From Clostridium sulfidigenes (GTDB lineage: Bacteria; Bacillota; Clostridia; Clostridiales; Clostridiaceae): a stretch of DNA of 64,000 bases. The notes below the pieces were generated by a model. It searched no databases and was not told the DNA's origin. It was given only the letters and a program-made list of their open reading frames with translations. Made by a program: the position numbers and the translations under genes. How positions within the stretch are numbered: the first letter of the stretch is position 1; the number at the start of each line of letters is the position of its first letter. Below, in pieces: positions 30,119 to 40,305 of this stretch. The DNA lies in assembly GCF_000732635.1 (NCBI RefSeq), contig NZ_JPMD01000013.1, forward strand, positions 50,491-114,490. The letters run 5' to 3'.

Positions 30119-30168
30119 AGGGTTGCATCTCGATTTACAACTTAGGGTTGCATTTCGATTTACAATTA
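30119..30168. repeat. Tandem duplication of a 25-bp unit
   Basis: AGGGTTGCATCTCGATTTAC-type units occur twice head to tail, period 25, differing at a few positions. They lie in a 390-bp gap with no gene; only these and the terminator at 30294 are recognisable there. Function unknown; two copies do not make a CRISPR. Confidence 0.6.
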
Positions 30169-30293
30169 AAAATATCTATTTAGTTCCATGATAACATCAT
30201 AAACAGAGTTCTTTACTCCCACTTTGAAAAAGATGAAAGTATTAGATCTGGTAAAAATACTGCTAGTAACCTAACATTTTGGATAAAAAAAAA

Positions 30294-30312
30294 GAGCCGC
30301 AATTTGCGACTC
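30294..30312 (-). terminator. Terminator of the large FtsX permease gene
   Basis: On the minus strand GAGTCGCAA/TTGCGGCTC is followed by nine T residues, 15 bp past the stop codon. Confidence 0.9.
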
Positions 30313-30327
30313 CCTTTAATTTAAACT

Positions 30328-33300
30328 TTACTCTATGGATTTTAGTGCATCAATCATATTTATATTTTTTAATTTTATATGCATCATTATCATAACTAAT
30401 ATGGCAAAAAACATTGTAATTACTCCAGAGATTACATAACTGCTCATGTCTACAGTTGGTATCATCATCATATTGTCCATTTCTGCTGTACTCACTAAAA
30501 ATACATATAATATTTTACCCATAACTGACCCTGCAAGTATACCTAATATTGTTAGTATTATGTTTTCTCTAAATATATACATGGCAACTTCATTATCATA
30601 AAAGCCTAATACCTTTATTGTAGATATCTCTCTTATACGTTCAGACACATTTATATTAATTAAATTATATAATACAACAAATGCCAAACTTCCTGAAGCA
30701 ACTATTATTACTATCATAACTAAGCCTAAATCAGCAGATTCACTTAAGCTTCTTAGCTTTGAAGCAAGGGTAACATTTACTACTTTATCATTGTCCATAA
30801 GGGTAGTAGATATTTTATTATCATCTTCTCTATTAGAATTTAACTTTAATAATTGTGCATTATATTTTGGAGCACTTTTAAATATCTCTTTATAATAGGA
30901 TGGTGATAGATATATATAATGTCCAGCATAATTTTCTACTATGTTGTCTACTTTAACCTGATGAGAATTATTATCCGAATCTGTTAAAGTTACATAATCC
31001 CCAGCAGATACCCCTAAAACATTTGCCAGCTTTTCATTTATAATTACTCCACTATCTGATAGTTTGTACTCAGTTCCAGTTTCTCTATGGTTTAATAATA
31101 TATATTTACTTAACTCATCTATATTTTCTGGTACATACATAATAGCACTTTGCTTACTTACACCTTCTTTTATGAAGGTTACTGAATCTTGATGAATATT
31201 TAAGCTACTTTCATATCCTTTTAAGTTATTTAAACTACTTTCATATTCCTCATTTTCTTTTTTACTATTATTATCATCAAATACTACCATAGCATCATAC
31301 TTTAATAATTTCCCAAATTGAATATCCATAACTGAAGAATTGGATTTTTCAAGAGATATACCTGCAACAAGCATAGCCATACATCCTGATATACCAAGTA
31401 TTGTCATTAACATCCTTTGCTTATATCTAAAAAGATTTCTAAAGGTAACCTTTTGATTAAAGTTCAGTCTTTTCCATAAAGGAGTAATTCTTTCTAATAA
31501 TATCTTTTTACCAACCTTTGGAGCTTTTATTCTCATTAAATTAGAAGGATTTTCTCTTAATTCCTCTTTTAATACAATTAATGATGCTCCCACAGTACAA
31601 AGTATTGAAGCTACTAAAGACTGAATTATATAGGATGGATAATAGTATATTTTTACCTTTGGTAATGCAAAGGCAGATGAATAAGCTTTACTAATTATAT
31701 ATGGAAGGATGCTGCTTCCAACTACAATACCAAGGACACTACCAACAATACTAGCTAATGCTGCATAAACTATGAATTTCCTAGCTATTTCTAAATCCTT
31801 ATAGCCTAATGCCTTTAAAGTTCCTATTTCCACTCTATTTTCTTCCACCATCCTAGTCATTGTAGTTAAGCATATAAGTGCTGCAACTAGGAAGAAAAAC
31901 ACAGGAAATACTGAAGCTATCTTATCTAAGCTATCAATTGATCCTTTGTAAGTTGCGTAACCAGGATTATCATTTCTATCAAAGAAATAATACTTACTAT
32001 TATTTAAATCACTTAATTTTTCCTTTTCTTCATCTATCTCTTTTCGCCCATCTGCAAGTTTTGCTTTGTTCTCCTTGATATCCTTCTCTCCATGAAGAAG
32101 TTTTTTCTCTGAAGCTTCAAGTTCCTTCTTAGCCTTATCAAGTTCTAACTGTCCTTGCTTTTTACCTTCCTCAAGGTCTTTTTTACCTTTGATAAGTTCC
32201 TCTTTCCCTATGAGTAGTTGCTTTTCAGCTGTTTCAAGTTGTATCTTGCCTTCATTAAAACTTTTAACTTTCTCCTCATAGGCAATTATACCTTGTTGAT
32301 ACTGAGTTATTCCAGCTACTAAAGTTTCTACCTTAGACTTATTCTCACTTGCACTTTTACTAGCACCTTCTACTCCTTGTGCCATACTAATCACTAAAGA
32401 AATATTAGTTGGGTCTTTTTCTAAACTACTTACTAAACTACCTAATTCATTTAAACCTAAATTAGGATTAGATAAAGCACCTTTCCAATACTGAATTTTC
32501 TCCGTTGAAACTTTTTCACCTTCTTTAGTATTCTTTGCTGTTTCTCTCATATCACTAGAAAGTGCATTGTATGTCCCTATTAAAACTTCTAAATTATCTA
32601 TTTGGTTTTCATACTCTATCGTGCTTTTAGTTGGATCAATGCCTTGTTTTAAAAATCCTTCCTTAGCATTATCAAGTTGAATTTTTCCTGCCTCTAGCTG
32701 TTTCTCACCCTGTAAAAATTGCTCTTTTTGTTTATCAAGTTCCTTTTGACCTTTATCTAACTCTCTTTCACCTTCGATTAATTTCAGTTCACCATCTTTG
32801 ATTTCTTGCTGATACTTTTCTGCAAACTCTTCATATTGATTTTTACCATTAATAAGCTTTGCTCTACCTTCATCTAATTCTTTTTCAGCATCTTCAAGTT
32901 TTTTTTCACCATCTTCTATTTTTTTATAAGCCTTACTAAGCTCCTTTTCTGCCTCTAATTTTACTTCTTCAATTCTTTCTACCACTCTATTTGAGTATAA
33001 GTTTTTAAGATACTTATTATTTTCCTCCATCTTATCTTTATACTCATCACTATATGCACCAAGATTAGCTACATTTTTAAATCGTACATATACTTCCGTA
33101 TACACATCCATGGATATATCTAAGCTATTTAATATTGCAAAATAGTCTACACTTCCTTTTCCAACGGTAGTTGTTCCCCTAGATATATTTTCTATATACA
33201 TAGGACTTTGTACAAATCCAACAATTTTAAAAGTTTTCTTCTTAAAGTATTCATCCAGCTCTTCATCAGATTCTATGGTATAGGTATCACCTATCTTTAA

Positions 33301-33735
33301 ATTTTTATCTTCCTTTAAAGCATTTTCATCTAAAGCTATCTCACCACTATTTTCAGGCAATCTCCCTCTTGTAACAATAAATTTATTTATATTACTAGAG
33401 TCCTTCTTATTATATTCCATAAATTTAACCACATTATTTATATTAGTTAAATTTACGTCTATAGTAGATGTTCCAAAGTAATCTAAAATTTCATCCTTAT
33501 TCTCAAGTAGCTTTAGATCATTTTCATTAAGACCTATACTAGACACTATCTTGCTATCCATTAGGTTTTGCTCTCTAAAAAATTCATTTATGGACTCTTT
33601 TAAATCTGGTCCACTGGATTTAATTCCAGAGTAAAAAGCAACTCCTAAAAAAATTATAGCAAGTATTGATATAAACCTTGCTTTAGAAGATAATATTTCC
33701 CTTGTTATTGATTTTTTATATGCTCCATTTTTCAT
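30328..33735 (-). CDS. FtsX-like permease with long coiled-coil insertion
   Basis: A 1135-residue membrane protein. An N-terminal helix (ISILAIIFLGVAFYSGI) is followed by a periplasmic-type domain, then a long charged coiled coil at about residues 240-600 with repeated KKLEDAEKELDEGR / KELDKGQKELDKQ-type heptads, three helices (about 615-740, first FtsX block), a second extracytoplasmic domain, and the terminal FtsX block (about 995-1130). This layout occurs in Gram-positive FtsX permeases that reach into the cell wall. It starts 10 bp after the ATPase gene; the two are divergent from a TetR regulator that likely controls them. Confidence 0.92.
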   Translation of the reverse strand: MKNGAYKKSITREILSSKARFISILAIIFLGVAFYSGIKSSGPDLKESINEFFREQNLMDSKIVSSIGLNENDLKLLENKDEILDYFGTSTIDVNLTNINNVVKFMEYNKKDSSNINKFIVTRGRLPENSGEIALDENALKEDKNLKIGDTYTIESDEELDEYFKKKTFKIVGFVQSPMYIENISRGTTTVGKGSVDYFAILNSLDISMDVYTEVYVRFKNVANLGAYSDEYKDKMEENNKYLKNLYSNRVVERIEEVKLEAEKELSKAYKKIEDGEKKLEDAEKELDEGRAKLINGKNQYEEFAEKYQQEIKDGELKLIEGERELDKGQKELDKQKEQFLQGEKQLEAGKIQLDNAKEGFLKQGIDPTKSTIEYENQIDNLEVLIGTYNALSSDMRETAKNTKEGEKVSTEKIQYWKGALSNPNLGLNELGSLVSSLEKDPTNISLVISMAQGVEGASKSASENKSKVETLVAGITQYQQGIIAYEEKVKSFNEGKIQLETAEKQLLIGKEELIKGKKDLEEGKKQGQLELDKAKKELEASEKKLLHGEKDIKENKAKLADGRKEIDEEKEKLSDLNNSKYYFFDRNDNPGYATYKGSIDSLDKIASVFPVFFFLVAALICLTTMTRMVEENRVEIGTLKALGYKDLEIARKFIVYAALASIVGSVLGIVVGSSILPYIISKAYSSAFALPKVKIYYYPSYIIQSLVASILCTVGASLIVLKEELRENPSNLMRIKAPKVGKKILLERITPLWKRLNFNQKVTFRNLFRYKQRMLMTILGISGCMAMLVAGISLEKSNSSVMDIQFGKLLKYDAMVVFDDNNSKKENEEYESSLNNLKGYESSLNIHQDSVTFIKEGVSKQSAIMYVPENIDELSKYILLNHRETGTEYKLSDSGVIINEKLANVLGVSAGDYVTLTDSDNNSHQVKVDNIVENYAGHYIYLSPSYYKEIFKSAPKYNAQLLKLNSNREDDNKISTTLMDNDKVVNVTLASKLRSLSESADLGLVMIVIIVASGSLAFVVLYNLININVSERIREISTIKVLGFYDNEVAMYIFRENIILTILGILAGSVMGKILYVFLVSTAEMDNMMMIPTVDMSSYVISGVITMFFAILVMIMMHIKLKNINMIDALKSIE

Positions 33736-33745
33736 CTTCTACCCT

Positions 33746-34447
33746 CTACCACTCTATGTCTTCAACTGAAACAGGATTTTTATTCACTTCAACACTTGTA
33801 ACCTTTGCATCCCTAATTTTTATAACTCTATCTGCAATAGGCCCAAGGGCTGAATTATGGGTTATAACAATTACTGTTGTCCCTGTGTTTTTACATGTAT
33901 CCTGTAATGTCTTTAAAATCTGTTTTCCTGTTTTATAGTCAAGAGCTCCAGTTGGCTCATCACATAAAAGCAACTTAGGATTTTTAGCTATAGCTCTAGC
34001 TATGGAAACCCTTTGCTGTTCTCCTCCTGATAATTGGGATGGAAAATTGTTTTTTCTATGATCAAGTCCCACTAACTCAAGAGTTTTATCTACATCTAAA
34101 GCATTCTTTGAAATTTGTGTAGCCAATTCCACATTTTCTTTTGCAGTTAAATTTTGAACTAAATTATAAAACTGGAATACAAACCCCACATCATGTCTTC
34201 TGTACTTAGTGAGCTGTCTCTTGTTAAACTTAGATATATCAATGTTATCAATAATTATTTCACCTTCATCACAAGTATCCATTCCTCCAAGTATGTTGAG
34301 CACAGTTGTTTTACCTGCACCACTTGGTCCTAGAATAATAGTAAACTCTCCCTTTTCTATAGAAAAATTAATACCATTATTTGCTGCAATGGTAGTTTCT
34401 CCAACCTTGTATCTTTTATATTCATCTTTTATCTCTATGTATGACAT
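33746..34447 (-). CDS. ABC ATPase of the coiled-coil FtsX transporter
   Basis: About 233 residues from the preferred start [13 protein letters not shown], which has AGGGAGGG 5 bases upstream. Motifs: Walker [11 protein letters not shown]-loop FVFQFYNL, signature [15 protein letters not shown], Walker [13 protein letters not shown] and the H-loop TVIVITHN. This is the LolD/MacB-type ATPase clade. It is followed immediately by the 1135-residue permease and lies divergent from the TetR-family gene. Confidence 0.95.
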   Translation of the reverse strand: MSYIEIKDEYKRYKVGETTIAANNGINFSIEKGEFTIILGPSGAGKTTVLNILGGMDTCDEGEIIIDNIDISKFNKRQLTKYRRHDVGFVFQFYNLVQNLTAKENVELATQISKNALDVDKTLELVGLDHRKNNFPSQLSGGEQQRVSIARAIAKNPKLLLCDEPTGALDYKTGKQILKTLQDTCKNTGTTVIVITHNSALGPIADRVIKIRDAKVTSVEVNKNPVSVEDIEW

Positions 34448-34485
34448 GTTGCCCTCCCTAATCATTACTACCTTTAAATACTCAA

Positions 34486-34620
34486 TGTTATTAAATAGAC
34501 ACCTTGTTTAGTTAATGCTATAATTCAAGTATAAATAATATATGGATTAGTTACAATAATCACATATTTTCATAGTGTTATTAAATATACATTTTAACGA
34601 ATTTTGTTTATTTAATAACA
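34486..34620. promoter_or_regulatory. Three operator-like sites for the divergent TetR regulator
   Basis: TGTTATTAAATAGACA (34486-34501), TGTTATTAAATATACA (34576-34591) and the inverse copy TGTTTATTTAATAACA (34605-34620) share a quasi-palindromic core. They lie in the 219-bp gap between the ABC operon and the TetR gene. A site class repeated only here and next to a regulator gene is a good operator candidate; autoregulation plus transporter control would follow. Confidence 0.55.
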
Positions 34621-34666
34621 TATAATTAATAATTGCTTTAATAAATATTAAAAAAGGATGAGTTAA

Positions 34667-35218
34667 ATGGCAGGCGTTAAAGGAAATAGAAGAATTTTAT
34701 ATACTAAAAAAATAATAAAAGAAAGTTTAATTGACTTACTTAAATATAAGAAAATTCATGAGGTTACCGTTACTGATATCTGCAAAAAATCAGATATTAA
34801 TAGGGGAACTTTTTACACCCATTATAAAGATACCTATGACTTACTTAAATCATTAGAGGATGAACTATTTAATCAAATCTTAGAATATATCGAAGAAACC
34901 CCAGTTGAAGAATACAAAGATGTTTTATTACTTAAAGCTCTTGAATTAATTCAAGAAAACAAAGAATTATGCCAGATTTTATTCAGTAAACAAATGGAAA
35001 ATAACATTATGGACCGTATTATTTACGTAGCAAGCAAATCTAAAATTGATAAGCTAGTTAGAGATTCAAAAGTAGATGATAAATTTTTAGATTACTTTAT
35101 AAAATACTCTGTAGGAGGGGTTGTTTCAGTTGTTCAAACATGGCTAGACAATGATTTAAAGGAATCTCCTAAAGAAATAGTTAACATTATAAATAGTATT
35201 ATCTCTTTTCGACCTTAA
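34667..35218 (+). CDS. TetR/AcrR-family transcriptional regulator
   Basis: A 183-residue regulator. The N-terminal helix-turn-helix is visible as IHEVTVTDICKKSDINRGTFYTHY (key residues TVTDIC and RGTFYTHY) at about residues 29-50. The C-terminal ligand domain is helical, with a TetR_C_33-like ending. It is transcribed divergently from the ATPase and coiled-coil permease genes, separated by 219 bp that hold three copies of an operator-like sequence. The likely role is repression of that transporter until an effector binds. Confidence 0.93.
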   Translation: MAGVKGNRRILYTKKIIKESLIDLLKYKKIHEVTVTDICKKSDINRGTFYTHYKDTYDLLKSLEDELFNQILEYIEETPVEEYKDVLLLKALELIQENKELCQILFSKQMENNIMDRIIYVASKSKIDKLVRDSKVDDKFLDYFIKYSVGGVVSVVQTWLDNDLKESPKEIVNIINSIISFRP

Positions 35219-35233
35219 TATTATAACTAAATA

Positions 35234-35283
35234 AATAAGCTAAAAAGCTAGATACAACTTAGTATCTAGCTTTTTAGCTTATT
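35234..35283. terminator. Bidirectional terminator
   Basis: Exact 22-bp inverted repeat beginning AATAAGCTAAAAAGCTAG, with a six-base loop, between the convergent TetR and Cys-rich protein genes. The arms contain A and T runs, so it can end transcripts from both sides. Confidence 0.85.
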
Positions 35284-35293
35284 TATTATCTGC

Positions 35294-35587
35294 TTATTTA
35301 TCTTTATCTAATTGCTCTTTTACTAGTTTCATAATTTCACTATACTTACTATTTATAAGCCCATAGTTATCTTTAACATGTGGAACCATACATCCACTAC
35401 AGTCCTTTATTCCATCTTCAGTAATTTTGAAATTACCACCACATTTATCAGCTAATGCGTAAAGTGGGCAATAACAAAATAGGCAGTTAAACTCCTCAGG
35501 TTTATTAGTTTTGTGACAAGGGAAATATTCACATTCCTTATTTTGATGAAAAGCATAATGCTTACCTTCCCAATATTTATCTATCAT
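35294..35587 (-). CDS. Cysteine-rich small domain protein
   Basis: A 97-residue protein with nine cysteines: NKECEYFPCH, FNCLFCYCPLYAL, DKCGG and DCSGCMVPH. The CxFCYCPLY and GCMxPH motifs match the PF04071 cysteine-rich small domain, a presumed metal or Fe-S binder of unknown role in clostridia and archaea. It has a GGGGGAG site before its ATG. It faces the TetR gene and lies just downstream of the glycosyltransferase gene on the same strand. Confidence 0.85.
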   Translation of the reverse strand: MIDKYWEGKHYAFHQNKECEYFPCHKTNKPEEFNCLFCYCPLYALADKCGGNFKITEDGIKDCSGCMVPHVKDNYGLINSKYSEIMKLVKEQLDKDK

Positions 35588-35676
35588 TTTTTCTCCCCCT
35601 ACCCTTTATCCTTAGTGTAAAGTTTTTTACACTATTTATCTTATACTTTTTATTATACAGTGTGTGATTATAACCG

Positions 35677-36852
35677 TCAATTTCTAGTATCTATAACCTT
35701 TAATATAGAATCAGCTGCTTTCTTTGAACCTCCAGCATTTTTGAAACCTTTTGCTAATTTATTTGCATTTTTTTTATAATCATCATTATCCATAACCTGT
35801 AATACCGCATCTTTTATGGATTTAGGATTATTACCTTTTAAAAAGATCCCAGCTTTCAAATCCGCAACCCGTTTTGCTACCATTCCTTGCTCTTCATGCT
35901 GTGGGTATAACACCATAGGAACTCCATAATACAAGCTTTCATTAACACTATTCATACCACAATGAGTAATAAATACATCTGTATTTTGAAGTACTATAAT
36001 TTGCTCTACACTATTTCTAACCTTAAAATTATCTGGTATATAGCCTAAGTCTTCAATTACAGTATCTTTTCCAACTGACATAACCACATGAAAATCACAA
36101 GTTTCAAAGGCTTTTATACAATTTTTATAAAACTTTATATTTTTGTTATTAACCGTTCCCAAGGAAATATATATTTTTTTACGCTTTCTTTCCTCATATT
36201 CAACCTTAACATTAGATACTGAAGGTCCTATAAAGGAATATTTATCCGAAAAAGTCTCTACCATTGGTTGAAACTCCTTTGAAGTATATACAATGGTATT
36301 TGTATCATTATCATTTTGAATTATAGAAACAAAATTCTTAACATTATATCCATGGTTTCTCAAAAGCTCTATTTTCTTATTAATACGACTCATGCCTAAA
36401 ATCATAAGTATAGCTTCCTTAAAACCTTTCTTCATCATCTTTGCAGTATACTTATTAAATGCAAAGGTTGTTGTAGAACATACATAGGTAATATTTAATT
36501 TTTCTGCAAATAGCTTACCCCAAAAACATAAAGAATCTGATACAATACAATCTGGATTAACCCCTTTAAGTTCATTACATACTTTTTCATCTAAAGCTAT
36601 AGTAGTATCTGCTATCATCTCAATTAAAGCAGCAAAATCCTTACCAATTTTTTTCTCATCTCCAGGCTTTAATTCTGGAAGATACTCATTACAGCTAATA
36701 AATTTTGCACCTGCTCCTTCAATCTTTTCTTTAAACTCATCAAAAGAATAATACCATACTTCATGACCTCTATATGATAATTCACGCACTACCTCAATAG
36801 TAGGATTCGTATGTCCATGTGCAGGAATACAAAAAAATACTATCTTACTCAT
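35677..36852 (-). CDS. Family 1 (MGT-like) glycosyltransferase
   Basis: A 391-residue GT-B enzyme. The N-terminal half opens IVFFCIPAHGHTNPTIEV, with the His that acts as catalytic base in the family. The C-terminal nucleotide-sugar site is seen as VFITHCGMNSVNESLYYGVPMV with LYPQHEEQGMVAKR. It resembles macrolide or flavonoid UDP-glucosyltransferases of Bacillus and Clostridium. The acceptor is unknown; detoxification of a small molecule is a reasonable guess. Strong AGGGGAGG ribosome binding site; the XRE/AbrB regulator gene ends 41 bp upstream. Confidence 0.92.
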   Translation of the reverse strand: MSKIVFFCIPAHGHTNPTIEVVRELSYRGHEVWYYSFDEFKEKIEGAGAKFISCNEYLPELKPGDEKKIGKDFAALIEMIADTTIALDEKVCNELKGVNPDCIVSDSLCFWGKLFAEKLNITYVCSTTTFAFNKYTAKMMKKGFKEAILMILGMSRINKKIELLRNHGYNVKNFVSIIQNDNDTNTIVYTSKEFQPMVETFSDKYSFIGPSVSNVKVEYEERKRKKIYISLGTVNNKNIKFYKNCIKAFETCDFHVVMSVGKDTVIEDLGYIPDNFKVRNSVEQIIVLQNTDVFITHCGMNSVNESLYYGVPMVLYPQHEEQGMVAKRVADLKAGIFLKGNNPKSIKDAVLQVMDNDDYKKNANKLAKGFKNAGGSKKAADSILKVIDTRN

Positions 36853-36892
36853 ATTATAATCCTCCCCTTTTAACCCCTCTGCTTAAAAGCTA

Positions 36893-37315
36893 TTACTCCT
36901 TAGTTACCACACCAATTTGACCTACAAAATTTATAAGGTCACGTTGATGTACAATGGCAATTCCCCTATCTTCATCTCCTAATATTAATAAATTATCACC
37001 AGACTTAATATTAAATAGCTCCCTAGCTTTTTTAGGAATAACAATCTGACCACGTTCTCCAACCACAACGGATCCAAAGAAATGTTTTCCCTTAGGTGGT
37101 ACAACAACACCTGAATCATCTTCTGAATGATTAACTAAATCATCCATAGTAACGTTATACAATTTTGCAAGAGCAATACAACTATTTATATCTGGAGTTG
37201 ACTCTCCATTTTCCCATTTAGCAACAGCTTGCCTAGAAACATTAATCTTCTCTGCCACCTCTTCTTGAGTGTATTGATTGATTTTCCTTAATCTTTTCAA
37301 ATTTATATTAATCAT
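36893..37315 (-). CDS. Transcriptional regulator with XRE-HTH and AbrB/SpoVT domains
   Basis: About 140 residues from MININLKRLRKINQYTQ. Upstream ATGs and a TTG in frame exist; this start has AAAGGT nine bases before it, so it is a moderate preference. The N-terminal Cro/CI helix-turn-helix is clear (YTQEEVAEKINVSRQAVAKWENG). The C-terminal half carries an AbrB swapped-hairpin domain (VVVGERGQIVIPKKARELF and LLILGDEDRG). Both domains bind DNA. It may control the glycosyltransferase gene directly downstream. Confidence 0.88.
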   Translation of the reverse strand: MININLKRLRKINQYTQEEVAEKINVSRQAVAKWENGESTPDINSCIALAKLYNVTMDDLVNHSEDDSGVVVPPKGKHFFGSVVVGERGQIVIPKKARELFNIKSGDNLLILGDEDRGIAIVHQRDLINFVGQIGVVTKE

Positions 37316-37539
37316 ATTTATCATACCTTTCATATTTATTATATTTTTCTCACCCTTCAATGTCTATCAACCAGCATTAACATTCATGTATATATTTATG
37401 TTGAAATTATAACTTCTTTACTCCTAAAAATAGTAGATATACATAAGAATTACTTGCTAAAAAAATTTTTATAAGAAAATCATTAATTTAAAAATAGCTA
37501 CATAAGTTTAAACTTACATAGCTATAATTATTAATGATT

Positions 37540-37665
37540 TTATTTGTTTTCCAATAATACTTTTGGTTTACTTTTGATTCCCTTTATTCCAAGATTACCA
37601 TAGATTTCACTAACTGTTCCTGCGGTAATAAATGCATCAATTTGTTCTTTTTTAATAAATTCCAT
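37540..37665 (-). CDS. Possible 41-residue peptide or gene remnant
   Basis: An ATG-initiated frame of 41 codons (MEFIKKEQIDAFIT..., ending in ENK) with ordinary clostridial codon use lies in the 626-bp gap between the XRE regulator and the FtsX permease. No ribosome binding site precedes it. It could be the tail of a decayed gene. Apart from this and the terminator at 37773 nothing is recognisable in the gap. Confidence 0.25.
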   Translation of the reverse strand: MEFIKKEQIDAFITAGTVSEIYGNLGIKGIKSKPKVLLENK

Positions 37666-37772
37666 AAGATAAAATGATAAATTTAACTTTTTTTTAAAAT
37701 TTCAATTAATATTTTAAAGAATAAAATAATTAATTTTATTTTATAATTGGGAAATTTAATAAAACACCTCTA

Positions 37773-37825
37773 AAAAGGAGAGCAGATATATTTGTGAAAA
37801 CACAAATTTACCTGCTCTCCCTTTT
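37773..37825. terminator. Terminator-like hairpin
   Basis: AAAAGGAGAGCAG pairs with CTGCTCTCCCTTTT around a 26-base loop that itself folds (AATTTGTG / CACAAATT). It lies 117 bp past the FtsX permease stop (37942) on the minus strand. Confidence 0.7.
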
Positions 37826-37941
37826 AACTATTAAAATTAAGTTGATACTTTATTATTTCTCAAAGTACTAAAAAGGTATTAATTAAATTAAAACTATTAA
37901 AATTCTCAGAAAACCTGAAAACATCACAAATCACTGTGATA

Positions 37942-40305
37942 TTATTCACTTACTAGTCCATATGCAGTAATCTTACGTATGCGATAGGTTACAAGCATAG
38001 AAATTGCATAGGATACTATTACTATACCAACATCGAACAACATACTCCATAGAGGGGTTACAATAAAATTTACCTTCATTAAGCCCATAGCCTTCATGGG
38101 AACCGCCATTATTGCATTGGTTTGAGTCATTCCTAACAAACTTCCTAGGCACACTCCTGTAATAATCGGAGGCAAGAATCCCATGGAAAGCTGGTGCATA
38201 AGCTGCAGAGTTGTGAACCCAAGTGCTTTTTGTATGCCAAGGTCATGCTTCTTCCTAATCACTGAAGAATTAATAACAAAATATAAAACAAGCATAACTA
38301 CTAATATTGTAACTACTAATATGCTAATACCAACCTTGGATACTATACCTGTGTAAAGACCTATCCCCTGTTGAACCTCTTTGTCCAAATCAACTACTTT
38401 AAGAAAATCATCACCATAAAGTTTATCAATTTCCATTTTAAATTCTGAAGCTTTAATATCCTTATCAATATATATTTGAAAACCCCGCTGCTTGAACTCT
38501 TGATTAAGACTTAAAATACCATCGCTCCTAATATAAGCAATATTAAATTTACCCATATAGGACCCTTGGCAATAACCCGTTATAATATACTCACTCTGTT
38601 TATCATTGACCTTCAAAATAATACTATCTCCTATGTTCTTTTTCACCCTTTCAGCCAAATATCCTGAAATTGCAACTTCATTGCTGTGAAGTGGGTATCT
38701 ACCCTCATAAATAGTATTAGTTTCTTTCATAGAATAGTCATCCATTACATATGTAGCTACTTCGTAGCTATCTGATTTCATCATTACTATATCAAGAAAC
38801 TGAGCCTTTCGTACTCCCTTCATATTTTTTATATTCTCAACCACAGATGTATTATCTACAATAGGATTACAAACTGCAATAACACTAGACAATTCGACAC
38901 CTGGAATTTCTTTAAAGATTTTTGTGTCTATTACTGAGTTATAAAACATACTTAATGCAAAGGTACCTGCAAAGGAAACAACTAGGAATATCATACCTAT
39001 CATTAGGCTCTGTTTCATGTTCTGTAACATCAGCTTTATAGATAAAACAAAAGGAAGACTTCCCCTTGATTTGTGAAGGGGCATATAGTTCTTTCGAAAG
39101 CTATGAGTTATTATTCCGCCCCTCAAGGCTACAATTGGATTCAGCCTGTTAATACGACTTGAAGATATGAAGGAAACCAATATCACCACCAACAATATAA
39201 CAAACAAGGAAATACTGCTAATCATACCGTCAAACCCCTGCACCCACATAAGACCCGACTGATGTGCAAAAACCTTTGATATTGCAGGAGTTGCCAGGTA
39301 AGACAGTGTTATACCCATCATGCTTCCAACCAAGGCAATTAATGAAAACTGTATAGTGATTGATGATATTATTTGCCTACTGGTGTAACCAACTGCCTTT
39401 AATGAACCTATCTTAGTCATATCCTCCTCTATGCTATTCTCAATTCTAAACCTTACAACAATAAGACATACAACAACGATTATTGTAGCAAAGACCATCA
39501 TCATTACGGAAACAATGTTTGCCATAATTGAACGAGATAATCTCACAACTCCCTTATCTAAACTGAAAAATATACTTACGTCATCAGTTAGTATATTAGG
39601 GTTTTTCTCCTTTATTATCTCCTTTATTCCATTTTCAACATCCATATTATTCTTTCTTAAATCAGCAAAAATAAGTGACGCTTTATATTTTACTCCTAGC
39701 TTTTCAACAACCCTATCATAGGTACCACTAGGTAAGTAAACCCCCATAACCACTGTATCTAGTGAACTAAAAAATATATCTTCTGTAAATCCTTTAATGG
39801 TAAAGGTGATGTCTACATCCTCAAAACTCACCTTAAGTTTATCATTCACTTTATATCCACCATCAATATTCATTACATAGGGTAGGTATATGGACATTGA
39901 GTCAGGAGATTCATGCTCTCCAACGAATTTCCATTTTGAAAAATCTCTCTTCTGGTCTACATCATTGATGAGAAAATTAAATTCACGGTTATCATTGTTG
40001 TAAGGAATGGTTCCTTTTGCCAATAAGGAACTTTCCTTTTGGCTCCTTTTAATATTATCATTGCTTTTGATGTATTCACTCACCCTTTGACTATATAAGC
40101 TTTCCGGCATTAAATAATATTCATCAGAAGAATTTAGCTCCTCAGTTACCTTTTCAAAGTAGCTTCCGAAATTTACAAACACCAGAAGTCCTAGATTAAG
40201 TAGCATAGCTGCAATGATAAACATGAAAAGAATGGATACTGTATGCCCCTTGGTTTTCTTTATATTTGCAAAACTCAGCATTAATATCTTTCTCAAACTT
40301 ACCAC
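37942..40305 (-). CDS. FtsX-like ABC transporter permease
   Basis: A 787-residue permease with one N-terminal helix (VSILFMFIIAAMLLNLGLLVF), an extracytoplasmic domain, helices at about 260-390 (first FtsX block, IGSLKAVGYTSRQII), another extracytoplasmic domain and a terminal block of helices (LGIQKALGFTTLQLMHQL). It overlaps the ATPase gene by 7 bases, so translation is coupled. It is the counterpart of the permease at 1372-3705. Together with the downstream-coded two-component system (41183-43130) it resembles lantibiotic/bacitracin resistance modules, but the substrate is unknown. Confidence 0.92.
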   Translation of the reverse strand: MVSLRKILMLSFANIKKTKGHTVSILFMFIIAAMLLNLGLLVFVNFGSYFEKVTEELNSSDEYYLMPESLYSQRVSEYIKSNDNIKRSQKESSLLAKGTIPYNNDNREFNFLINDVDQKRDFSKWKFVGEHESPDSMSIYLPYVMNIDGGYKVNDKLKVSFEDVDITFTIKGFTEDIFFSSLDTVVMGVYLPSGTYDRVVEKLGVKYKASLIFADLRKNNMDVENGIKEIIKEKNPNILTDDVSIFFSLDKGVVRLSRSIMANIVSVMMMVFATIIVVVCLIVVRFRIENSIEEDMTKIGSLKAVGYTSRQIISSITIQFSLIALVGSMMGITLSYLATPAISKVFAHQSGLMWVQGFDGMISSISLFVILLVVILVSFISSSRINRLNPIVALRGGIITHSFRKNYMPLHKSRGSLPFVLSIKLMLQNMKQSLMIGMIFLVVSFAGTFALSMFYNSVIDTKIFKEIPGVELSSVIAVCNPIVDNTSVVENIKNMKGVRKAQFLDIVMMKSDSYEVATYVMDDYSMKETNTIYEGRYPLHSNEVAISGYLAERVKKNIGDSIILKVNDKQSEYIITGYCQGSYMGKFNIAYIRSDGILSLNQEFKQRGFQIYIDKDIKASEFKMEIDKLYGDDFLKVVDLDKEVQQGIGLYTGIVSKVGISILVVTILVVMLVLYFVINSSVIRKKHDLGIQKALGFTTLQLMHQLSMGFLPPIITGVCLGSLLGMTQTNAIMAVPMKAMGLMKVNFIVTPLWSMLFDVGIVIVSYAISMLVTYRIRKITAYGLVSE

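Noticed and set aside
30119..30168. Possible CRISPR-like direct repeat
   Set aside because: Only two units, immediately adjacent with no spacers, and no cas genes in the window.
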